From Atherix ibis (Eukaryota > Arthropoda > Insecta > Diptera > Athericidae): a stretch of 64,000 nucleotides of DNA. The DNA is taken from contig OY282610.1 of the NCBI GenBank assembly GCA_958298945.1, positions 50,289,667 to 50,353,666 of the forward strand. The letters are read 5' to 3'. Below, one piece after another: positions 1 through 8,380 of the stretch. Below the pieces are notes generated by a model. It was not told the origin of the DNA. It saw only the letters and a list, made by a program, of their open reading frames with translations, and searched no databases. The first letter of the stretch is position 1; each line of letters opens with the position of its first letter. The position numbers and the translations under genes were made by a program.

Positions 1-1700
1 ACACCATAAAAACAATTCTAAAAACCTTAATTTGTATACAAAAAAAAACGAATTTTAAGAAAGAAAACTATAAATTTTATGAATTTTTTCTCAAAATCAC
101 CAACAAAAATTTATCCAGAAAGGATATTCTCATTCCAATCGAGAAAATATGTATTGGAGAAGCTTTGCCTGAAAGTACGCTATGACACCATAAAAACAAT
201 TCTAAAAACCTTAATTTGTATACAAAAAAAAACTAATTTTAGGAAAGAAAACTATAAATTTTATGAATTTTTTCTCAAAATCACCAACAAAAATTTATCC
301 AGAAAGGATATTCTCATTTCAATCGAGAAAATATGCATTGGAGAAGCTTTGCCTAAAAGTACGCAATGACACCATAAAAACCGTTCTAAAAACCTTAATT
401 TTTATACAAAAAAAACGAATTTTAATAAAGAAAACAATTAATTTTATGAATTTTTTCTCAAAATCACCAACAAAAATTTATCCAGAAAGGATATTCTCAT
501 TCCAATCGAAAAAATATGCATTGGAGAAGCTTTGCCTAAAAGTACGCAATGACACGATAAAAAACGTTCTAAAAACCTTAATTTTTATACAAAAAAAAAC
601 GAATTTTAAGAAAGAAAACCATAAATTTTATGAATTTTTTCTCAAAATCACCAACAAAAATTTATCCAGAAATGATATTCTCATTCCAATCGAGAAAATA
701 TGCATTGGAGAAGCTTTGCCTGAAAGTACGCAATGACACCATAAAAACAATTCTAAAAACCTTAATTTTTATACAAAAAAAATGAATTTTAAGAAAGAAA
801 ACCATAAATTTTATGAATTTTTTCTCAAAACCACCAACAAAAATTTATCCAGAAAGAATTTTCTCATTCCAATGAGAATAATATGAATTGGAGAAGCTTT
901 GCCTGAAAGTGCACAATCATACCCCAAACAAACATCTCCAAAAAACCACCATTTTCATAGATAAAAACAAATTTTAAGAGAAAGTGGACTCAGTGTAATA
1001 ATTGTTGCCTCCTATTTTTTGAGAAAACTGGGTGCCTGGTGTAAAAATTGGATTTTCGTGAATATTGTCACAAATTTTCGAATTTTTGTGGTTTTTTGCA
1101 TATCTTTAGGTGGTCAATTTATTTTGCTTTCAGTAAATAAAAAATTTAATTTTAGGCAATTTTTTTTTAATAGTGCTCATAAAAATTTATTCTGAAAGGA
1201 TATTCCTTTTTCGATCAGGATAATATGGATCTAGAAGGCTATGTTAAAGTGTATGTAATGAAACCATGAAACAAATTGCCATTTTTATCCAAAAAAGCAA
1301 ACTTTATTTTTAAAAAAATACAGCGAACTTTAGGTATTTTTTTTTAAAACGCCTGGAAAAAATTTTCCTGTAAGGACTTTTTTAGTCCGATCAGGATAAT
1401 AAGAATAATTATTAGTTTCACATATGTATGCGCATTAACATCATTAAACAAATTTTCGAAAAAATTTCCTTTTTCATAGAAAAATAGAAATTTAAAAAAA
1501 AATTTAATGATCTTTTGGCAAATTTTTCTCAAAACTCCCACCGAAATTTTTCGTGACATGTCATTTTCCTTCCAATCATTATATTAAGAGTCATAGAAGG
1601 TTTGCCTGAAAGTGTGCAATGACACCACAAAATAAATTCTAAAAAACCTTAATTTTTATACAAAAAAAAACGAATTTTAATAAAGAAAACAATTAATTTT
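1..1700 (+). repeat. HOR unit 0 (left end truncated by window)
   Basis: A partial monomer is followed by four complete canonical monomers starting at 79, 263, 446 and 630, then the D block at 813-1700. D1 carries the variant ATAGATAAAAAC (near 957) and D5 the variant AATTTTTCGTGAC (near 1545). Both are shared with unit 3. Confidence 0.9.
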
Positions 1701-3323
1701 ATGAATTTTTTCTCAAAATCACCAACAAAAATTTATCCAGAAAGGATATTCTCATTCCAATCGAGAAAATATGTATTGGAGAAGCTTTGCCTAAAAGTAC
1801 GCAATGACACCATAAAAACAATTCTAAAAACCTTAATTTGTATACAAAAAAAAAACGAATTTTAAGAAAGAAAACTATAAATTTTATGAATTTTTTCTCA
1901 AAATCACCAACAAAAATTTATCCAGAAAGGATATTCTCATTCCAATCGAAAAAATATGTATTGGAAAAGCTTTGCCTGAAACTACGCAATGACACCATAA
2001 AAACAATTCTAAAAACCTTAATTTGTATACAAAAAAAAACGAATTTTAGGAAAGAAAACTATAAATTTTATGAATTTTTTCTCAAAATCACCAACAAAAA
2101 TTTATCCAGAAAGGATATTCTCATTCCAATCGAGAAAATATGCATTGGAGAAGCTTTGCCTAAAAGTACGCAATGACACCATAAAAACCGTTCTAAAAAC
2201 CCTAATTTTTATACAAAAAAAACGAATTTTAAGAAAGAAAACCATAAATTTTATGAATTTTTTCTCAAAATCAACAACAAAAATTTATCCAGAAATGATA
2301 TTCTCATTCCAATCGAGAAAATATGCATTGGAGAAGCTTTGCCTGAAAGTACGCAATGACACCATAAAAACAATTCTAAAAACCTTAATTTTTATACAAA
2401 AAAAATGAATTTTAAGAAAGAAAACCATAAATTTTATGAATTTTTTCTCAAAACCACCAACAAAAATTTATCCAGAAAGAATTTTCTCATTCCAATGAGA
2501 ATAATATGAATTGGGGAAGCTTTGCCTGAAAGTGCACAATCATACCCCAAATAAACATCTCCAAAAAACCACCATTTTCATAGAGAAAAACAAATTTTAA
2601 GAGAAAGTGGACTCAGTGTAATAATTGTTGCCTCCTATTTTTTGAGAAAACTGGGTGCCTGGTGTAAAAATTGGATTTTCGTGAATATTGTCACAAATTT
2701 TCGAATTTTTGTGGTTCTTTGCATATCTTTAGGTGGTCAATTTATTTTGCTTTCAGTAAATAAAACATTTAATTTTAGGCAATTTTTTTTTAATAGTGCT
2801 CACAAAAATTTATTCTGAAAGGATATTCCTTTTTCGATCAGGATAATATGGATCTAGAAGGCTATGTTAAAGTGTATGTAATGAAACCATGAAACAAATT
2901 GCCATTTTTATCCAAAAAAGCAAACTTTATTTTTAAAAAAATACAGCGAACTTTAGGTATTTTTTTTTAAAACGCCTGGAAAAAATTTTCCTGTAAGGAC
3001 TTTTTTAGTCCGATCAGGATAATAAGAATAATTATTAGTTTCACATATGTATGCGCATTAACATCATTAAACAAATTTTCGAAAAAATTTCCTTTTTCAT
3101 AGAAAAATAGAAATTTAAAAAAAAATTTAATGATCTTTTGGCAAATTTTTCTCAAAACTCCCACCGAAATTTATCGTGACATGTCATTTTCCTTCCAATC
3201 ATTATATTAAGAGTCATAGAAGGTTTGTCTGAAAGTGTGCAATGACACCACAAAATAAATTCTAAAAAAACCTTAATTTTTATACAAAAAAAACGAATTT
3301 TAATAAAGAAAACAATTAATTTT
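1701..3323 (+). repeat. HOR unit 1, n=4
   Basis: Four canonical monomers, with the D block from 2436. The second monomer has CCTGAAACTACGC (1975), otherwise seen only in unit 6. D1 has the CCCAAATAAAC variant and D2 the AAACATTTAA variant shared with unit 2. Confidence 0.92.
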
Positions 3324-4942
3324 ATGAATTTTTTCTCAAAATCACCAACAAAAATTTATCCAGAAAGGATATTCTCATTCCAATCGAGAAAATATGTATT
3401 GGAGAAGCTTTGCCTGAAAGTACGCAATGACACCATAAAAACAATTCTAAAAACCTTAATTTGTATACAAAAAAAAACGAATTTTAAGAAAGAAAACTAT
3501 AAATTTTATGAATTTTTTCTCAAAATCACCAACAAAAATTTATCCAGAAAGGATATTCTCATTCCAATCGAGAAAATATGTAATGGAGAAGCTTTGCCTG
3601 AAAGTACGCAATGACACCATAAAAACAATTCTAAAAACCTTAATTTGTATACAAAAAAAACTAATTTTAGGAAAGAAAACTATAAATTTTATGAATTTTT
3701 TCTCAAAATCACCAACAAAAATTTATCCAGAAAGGATATTCTCATTTCAATCGAGAAAATATGCATTGGAGAAGCTTTGCCTTAAAGTACGCAATGACAC
3801 CATAAAAACCGTTCTAAAAACCTTAATTTTTATACAAAAAAAACGAATTTTAAGAAAGAAAACCATAAATTTTATGAATTTTTTCTCAAAATCACCAACA
3901 AAAATTTATCCAGAAAGGATATTCTCATTCCAATCGAGAAAATATGCATTGGAGAAGCTTTGCCTAAAAGTACGCAATGACACGATAAAAACCGTTCTAA
4001 AAACCTTAATTTTTATACAAAAAAAACGAATTTTAAGAAAGAAAACTATAAATTTTATGAATTTTTTCTCAAAATCACCAACAAAAATTTATCCAGAAAT
4101 GATATTCTCATTCCAATCGAGAAAATATTCATTGGAGAAGCTTTGCCTGAAAGTGCACAATCATACCCCAAATAAACATCTCCAAAAAACCACCATTTTC
4201 ATAGAGAAAAACAAATTTTAAGAGAAAGTGGACTCAGTGTAATAATTGTTGCCTCCTATTTTTTGAGAAAACTGGGTGCCTGGTGTAAAAATTGGATTTT
4301 CGTGAATATTGTCACAAATTTTCGAATTTTTGTGGTTTTTTGCATATCTTTAGGTGGTCAATTTATTTTGCTTTCAGTAAATAAAACATTTAATTTTAGG
4401 CAATTTTTTTTTAATAGTGCTCACAAAAATTTATTCTGAAAGGATATTCCTTTTTCGATCAGGATAATATGGATCTAGAAGGCTATGTTAAAGTGTATGT
4501 AATGAAACCATGAAACAAATTGCCATTTTTATCCAAAACAGCAAACTTATTTTTTAAAAAATACAGCGAACTTTAGGTATTTTTTTTTAAAACGCCTGGA
4601 AAAAATTTTCCTGTAAGGACTTTTTTAGTCCGATCAGGATAATAAGAATAATTATTAGTTTCACATATGTATGCGCATTAACTTCATTAAACAAATTTTC
4701 GAAAAAATTTCCTTTTTCATAGAAAAATAGAAATTTAAAAAAAAATTTAATGATCTTTTGGCAAATTTTTCTCAAAACTCCCACCGAAATTTATCGTGAC
4801 ATGTCATTTTCCTTCCAATCATTATATTAAGAGTCATAGAAGGTTTGCCTGAAAGTGTGCAATGACACCACTAAATAAATTTTAAAAAACCTTAATTTTT
4901 ATACAAAAAAAACGAATTTTAATAAAGAAAACAATTAATTTT
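3324..4942 (+). repeat. HOR unit 2, n=4 plus hybrid D1
   Basis: Four canonical monomers, then a hybrid starting at 4057. Its left half is epsilon (AAATGATATTCTC, CGAGAAAATATTC) and its right half is D1 (GTGCACAATCAT), so one monomer was lost by recombination between epsilon and D1. D1 carries CCCAAATAAAC as in unit 1. Confidence 0.92.
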
Positions 4943-5126
4943 ATGAATTTTTTCTCAAAATCACCAACAAAAATTTATCCAGAAAGAATATTCTCATTCC
5001 AATCGAGAAAATATGTATTGGAGAAGCTTTGCCTGAAAGTACGCAATGACACCATAAAAACAATTCTAAAAACCTTAATTTGTATACAAAAAAAAACGAA
5101 TTTTAAGAAAGAAAACTATAAATTTT
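4943..5126 (+). repeat. Reference canonical monomer, type alpha (first in run)
   Basis: This 184-bp monomer is the first of a unit and follows D5, whose tail reads AATAAAGAAAACAATTAATT. Its diagnostic bases are GTATTGG, CCTGAAAGTACGC, AACAATTC and TTTGTATACAAA, ending in TTTTAAGAAAGAAAACTAT. An A-run one base longer than in later monomers makes it 184 rather than 183 bp. The same variant combination recurs at the first position of most other units, which is why I treat it as a positional type. Confidence 0.85.
5089..5100. promoter_or_regulatory. 12-bp perfect palindrome TTTGTATACAAA (example copy)
   Basis: This perfect dyad lies in the alpha and beta monomers. In gamma, delta, epsilon and D5 the matching site is TTTTTATACAAA, which is not self-complementary. 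The palindrome is seen directly; a role as a protein-binding site is only inferred from its symmetry and its positional restriction. Confidence 0.45.
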
Positions 5127-5309
5127 ATGAATTTTTTCTCAAAATCACCAACAAAAATTTATCCAGAAAGGATATTCTCATTCCAATCGAGAAAATATGT
5201 ATTGGAGAAGCTTTGCCTGAAAGTACGCAATGACACCATAAAAAAAATTCTAAAAACCTTAATTTGTATACAAAAAAAACGAATTTTAGGAAAGAAAACT
5301 ATAAATTTT
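5127..5309 (+). repeat. Reference canonical monomer, type beta
   Basis: This is the second monomer of the unit and shares GTATTGG, AACAATTC and TTTGTATACAAA with alpha. It differs from alpha by ending in TTTTAGGAAAGAAAACTAT. This copy is 183 bp because its A-run is short; other beta copies are 184 bp. This A-run is the main source of the 183/184 alternation. Confidence 0.82.
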
Positions 5310-5492
5310 ATGAATTTTTTCTCAAAATCACCAACAAAAATTTATCCAGAAAGGATATTCTCATTCCAATCGAGAAAATATGCATTGGAGAAGCTTTGCC
5401 TAAAAGTACGCAATGACACCATAAAAACCGTTCTAAAAACCTTAATTTTTATACAAAAAAAACGAATTTTAATAAAGAAAACAATTAATTTT
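5310..5492 (+). repeat. Reference canonical monomer, type gamma
   Basis: This third monomer is 183 bp. Its diagnostic bases are GCATTGG, CCTAAAAGTACGC, AACCGTTC and TTTTTATACAAA (the palindrome of alpha/beta is broken by G to T). It ends in TTTTAATAAAGAAAACAATT, the same tail that ends D5. Gamma is the type most often missing in n=4 units and most often multiplied in long units. Confidence 0.82.
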
Positions 5493-5675
5493 ATGAATTT
5501 TTTCTCAAAATCACCAACAAAAATTTATCCAGAAAGGATATTCTCATTCCAATCGAGAAAATATGCATTGGAGAAGCTTTGCCTAAAAGTACGCAATGAC
5601 ACGATAAAAACCGTTCTAAAAACCTTAATTTTTATACAAAAAAAACGAATTTTAAGAAAGAAAACCATAAATTTT
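5493..5675 (+). repeat. Reference canonical monomer, type delta
   Basis: This fourth monomer is 183 bp. It carries the gamma-type body (GCATTGG, CCTAAAAG, AACCGTTC, TTTTTATAC) but ends in TTTTAAGAAAGAAAACCAT. It keeps the same reading phase as gamma and epsilon because 183 is divisible by three. Confidence 0.8.
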
Positions 5676-5858
5676 ATGAATTTTTTCTCAAAATCACCAA
5701 CAAAAATTTATCCAGAAATGATATTCTCATTCCAATCGAGAAAATATGCATTGGAGAAGCTTTGCCTGAAAGTACGCAATGACACCATAAAAACAATTCT
5801 AAAAACCTTAATTTTTATACAAAAAAAATGAATTTTAAGAAAGAAAACCATAAATTTT
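5676..5858 (+). repeat. Reference canonical monomer, type epsilon (last in run)
   Basis: This last monomer before the diverged block is 183 bp. Its diagnostic bases are CAGAAATGATATTCTC (others have AAAGGATATTCTC), GCATTGG, CCTGAAAG and AACAATTC. Its A-run ends in ATGAATTTTAAG instead of ACGAATTTTA. It occurs just before D1 in most units and also inside a few expanded units (for example in the units starting at 24113 and 52251), which marks past unit fusions or duplications. Confidence 0.82.
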
Positions 5859-6059
5859 ATGAATTTTTTCTCAAAACCACCAACAAAAATTTATCCAGAA
5901 AGAATTTTCTCATTCCAATGAGAATAATATGAATTGGAGAAGCTTTGCCTGAAAGTGCACAATCATACCCCAAACAAACATCTCCAAAAAACCACCATTT
6001 TCATAGATAAAAACAAATTTTAAGAGAAAGTGGACTCAGTGTAATAATTGTTGCCTCCT
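5859..6059 (+). repeat. Reference diverged segment D1
   Basis: D1 starts like a canonical monomer (CTCAAAACCACCAACAAAAA), then carries GAAAGAATTTTCTC, AATGAGAATAATATGAATTGG, the HindIII site and GAAAGTGCACAATCATACCCC. It ends with GTGGACTCAGTGTAATAATT and GTTGCCTCC, which has no clear counterpart in the canonical monomer. The first half is nearly canonical and the second half is clearly diverged. The boundary with D2 is approximate. Confidence 0.75.
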
Positions 6060-6204
6060 ATTTTTTGAGAAAACTGGGTGCCTGGTGTAAAAATTGGATT
6101 TTCGTGAATATTGTCACAAATTTTCGAATTTTTGTGGTTTTTTGCATATCTTTAGGTGGTCAATTTATTTTGCTTTCAGTAAATAAAAAATTTAATTTTA
6201 GGCA
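6060..6204 (+). repeat. Reference diverged segment D2
   Basis: This is the least monomer-like part of the unit. It includes TTTTTTGAGAAAACTGGGTG, GTGAATATTGTCACAAATTT and TTTGCTTTCAGTAAATAAA. Only scattered similarity to the canonical monomer can be seen by eye (a start like TTTTTTCTCAAAATC and an end like AATTTAATTTTAGG). It could be a decayed, shortened monomer or a captured non-satellite fragment. Five consecutive units (7.7-14.7 kb) carry a 12-bp longer allele of it. Confidence 0.6.
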
Positions 6205-6380
6205 ATTTTTTTTTAATAGTGCTCATAAAAATTTATTCTGAAAGGATATTCCTTTTTCGATCAGGATAATATGGATCTAGAAGGCTATGTTAAAGTGTAT
6301 GTAATGAAACCATGAAACAAATTGCCATTTTTATCCAAAAAAGCAAACTTTATTTTTAAAAAAATACAGCGAACTTTAGG
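6205..6380 (+). repeat. Reference diverged segment D3
   Basis: A diverged monomer, recognisable by CAAAAATTTATTCTGAAAGGA against the canonical CAAAAATTTATCCAGAAAGGA, then by a GAAGGCTATG counterpart of GAAGCTTTGCC and GTATGTAATGAAACC for TACGCAATGACACC. It lacks the HindIII site. The similarity was judged by eye, and the boundaries are set by the T-runs and so are approximate. Confidence 0.7.
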
Positions 6381-6419
6381 TATTTTTTTTTAAAACGCCT
6401 GGAAAAAATTTTCCTGTAA

Positions 6420-6434
6420 GGACTTTTTTAGTCC
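6420..6434. other. Small hairpin GGACT-TTTTT-AGTCC in D4 (example copy)
   Basis: This inverted repeat has a 5-bp stem and a 5-nt T-loop and occurs once per unit. The copy near 56084 changes the loop but keeps the stem (GGACTTTGTTAGTCC). The copy near 23787 breaks the stem (GCACTTTTTTAGTCC). It resembles a weak stem-loop only, with no evidence of a terminator function. Confidence 0.35.
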
Positions 6435-6465
6435 GATCAGGATAATAAGAATAATTATTAGTTTC

Positions 6466-6481
6466 ACATATGTATGCGCAT
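6466..6481. promoter_or_regulatory. Paired 8-bp palindromes ACATATGT-ATGCGCAT in D4 (example copy)
   Basis: Two perfect 8-bp palindromes lie directly next to each other, once per unit. I saw the 16 bases unchanged in every D4 that still contains this region, from 1420 to 63914. It is absent only where D4 is deleted (the units near 32.9 kb and 60.7 kb). Function is unknown. Confidence 0.45.
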
Positions 6482-6565
6482 TAACATCATTAAACAAATT
6501 TTCGAAAAAATTTCCTTTTTCATAGAAAAATAGAAATTTAAAAAAAAATTTAATGATCTTTTGGC

Positions 6566-6746
6566 AAATTTTTCTCAAAACTCCCACCGAAATTTTTCGT
6601 GACATGTCATTTTCCTTCCAATCATTATATTAAGAGTCATAGAAGGTTTGCCTAAAAGTGTGCAATGACACCACAAAATAAATTCTAAAAAACCTTAATT
6701 TTTATACAAAAAAAAACGAATTTTAATAAAGAAAACAATTAATTTT
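6566..6746 (+). repeat. Reference diverged segment D5
   Basis: A diverged monomer that grades back into canonical sequence. It begins AATTTTTCTCAAAACTCCCA, continues GAAGGTTTGCCTAAAAGTGT (in this copy) and GCAATGACACCACAAAATAA, and ends with the gamma-type tail AATAAAGAAAACAATTAATT. Its right half is almost canonical and its left half is diverged, the mirror of D1. D1-D5 together therefore look like an old divergent core flanked by sequence converging on the active monomer. Confidence 0.75.
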
Positions 6747-8380
6747 ATGAATTTTTTCTCAAAATCACCAACAAAAATTTATCCAGAAAGGATATTCTCA
6801 TTCCAATCGAGAAAATATGTATTGGAGAAGCTTTGCCTGAAAGTACGCAATGACACCATAAAAACAATTCTAAAAACCTTAATTTGTATACAAAAAAAAA
6901 CGAATTTTAAGAAAGAAAACTATAAATTTTATGAATTTTTTCTCAAAATCACCAACAAAAATTTATCCAGAAAGCATATTCTCATTCCAATCGAGAAAAT
7001 ATATATAGGAGAAGCTTTGCCTGAAAGTACGTAATGACACCATAAAAACAATTCTAAAAACCTTAATTTGTATACAAAAAAAAACGAATTTTAGGAAAGA
7101 AAACTATAAATTTTATGAATTTTTTCTCAAAATCACCAACAAAAATTTATCCAGAAAGGATATTCTCATTCCAATCGAGAAAATATGCATTGGAGAAGCT
7201 TTGCCTAAAAGTACGCAATGACACAATAAAAACCGTTCTAAAAACCCTAATTTTTATACAAAAAAAACGAATTTTAAGAAAGAAAACCATAAATTTTATG
7301 AATTTTTTCTCAAAATCACCAACAAAAATTTATCCAGAAATGATATTCTCATTCCAATCTAGAAAATATGCATTGGAGAAGCTTTGCCTGAAAGTACGCA
7401 ATGACACCATAAAAACAATTCTAAAAACCTTAATTTTTATACAAAAAAAATGAATTTTAAGAAAGAAAACCATAAATTTTATGAATTTTTTCTCAAAACC
7501 ACCAACACAAATTTATCCAGAAAGAATTTTCTCATTCCAATGAGAATAATATGAATTGGAGAAGCTTTGCCTGAAAGTGCACAATCATACCCCAAATAAA
7601 CATCTCCAAAAAACCACCATTTTCATAGAGAAAAACAAATTTTAAGAGAAAGTGGACTCAGTGTAATAATTGTTGCCTCCTATTTTTTGAGAAAACTGGG
7701 TGCCTGGTGTAAAAATTGGATTTTCGTGAATCACCAACAAAAATTGGTCACAAATTTTCGAATTTTTGTGGTTTTTTGCATATCTTTAGGTGGTCAATTT
7801 ATTTTGCTTTCAGTAAATAAAAAATTTAATTTTAGGCAATTTTTTTTTAATAGTGCTCATAAAAATTTATTCTGAAAGGATATTCCTTTTTCGATCAGGA
7901 TAATATGGATCTAGAAGGCTATGTTAAAGTGTATGTAATGAAACCATGAAACAAATTGCCATTTTTATCCAAAAAAGCAAACTTTATTTTTAAAAAAATA
8001 CAGCGAACTTTAGGTATTTTTTTTTAAAACGCCTGGAAAAAATTTTCCTGTAAGGACTTTTTTAGTCCGATCAGGATAATAAGAATAATTATTAGTTTCA
8101 CATATGTATGCGCATTAACATCATTAAACAAATTTTCGAAAAAATTTCTTTTTTCATAGAAAAATAGAAATTTAAAAAAAAATTTAATGATCTTTTGGCA
8201 AATTTTTCTCAAAACTCCCACCGAAATTTTTCGTGACATGTCATTTTCCTTCCAATCATTATATTAAGAGTCATAGAAGGTTTGCCTGAAAGTGTGCAAT
8301 GACACCACAAAATAAATTCTAAAAAACCTTAATTTTTATACAAAAAAAAACGAATTTTAATAAAGAAAACAATTAATTTT
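6747..8380 (+). repeat. HOR unit 4, n=4, first with 12-bp D2 insertion
   Basis: Four canonical monomers, with the D block from 7481. D2 reads GTGAATCACCAACAAAAATT (near 7727) instead of GTGAATATTGTC, a net gain of 12 bp. D5 keeps AATTTTTCGTGAC (near 8225). Confidence 0.92.

Larger units (their letters stand above)
6381..6565 (+). repeat. Reference diverged segment D4
   Basis: A diverged monomer with CCTGTAAGGACTTTTTTAGT, CGATCAGGATAATAAG, and two adjacent 8-bp palindromes near its middle. It lacks the HindIII site. Its start, TTAAAACGCCTGG, makes a good once-per-unit landmark (1344, 2967, 4587, 6390 and onward). On the minus strand it holds an open frame of 65-71 codons in most units, which I regard as incidental. 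Confidence 0.7.
4943..6746 (+). repeat. HOR unit 3, n=5 (reference alpha-beta-gamma-delta-epsilon unit)
   Basis: Contains one each of alpha, beta, gamma, delta and epsilon, with the D block from 5859. It is used here as the reference because it has all five positional types once. It shares the D1 and D5 variants of unit 0 at an offset of 5,046 bp. Confidence 0.93.

Noticed and set aside
1..1700. CRISPR array (regular repeats with spacers)
   Set aside because: The 'spacers' are part of the same 184-bp repeat and nearly identical between copies. Repeat length and composition do not fit CRISPR.
4943..5126. CENP-B box in the monomer
   Set aside because: The needed core with TTCG followed by CGGG is absent. 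CGGG was not seen anywhere in the monomer or the D block.
6141..6200. Intron-like signals in D2 (TTTATTTTGCTTTCAG and an AATAAA soon after)
   Set aside because: Short matches to a 3' splice site and polyadenylation signal are expected by chance in AT-rich DNA. No exon or coding context accompanies them.
6420..6434. Rho-independent terminator (hairpin with T-run)
   Set aside because: The stem is only 5 bp, the T-run is inside the loop rather than after the stem, and the array is eukaryotic.
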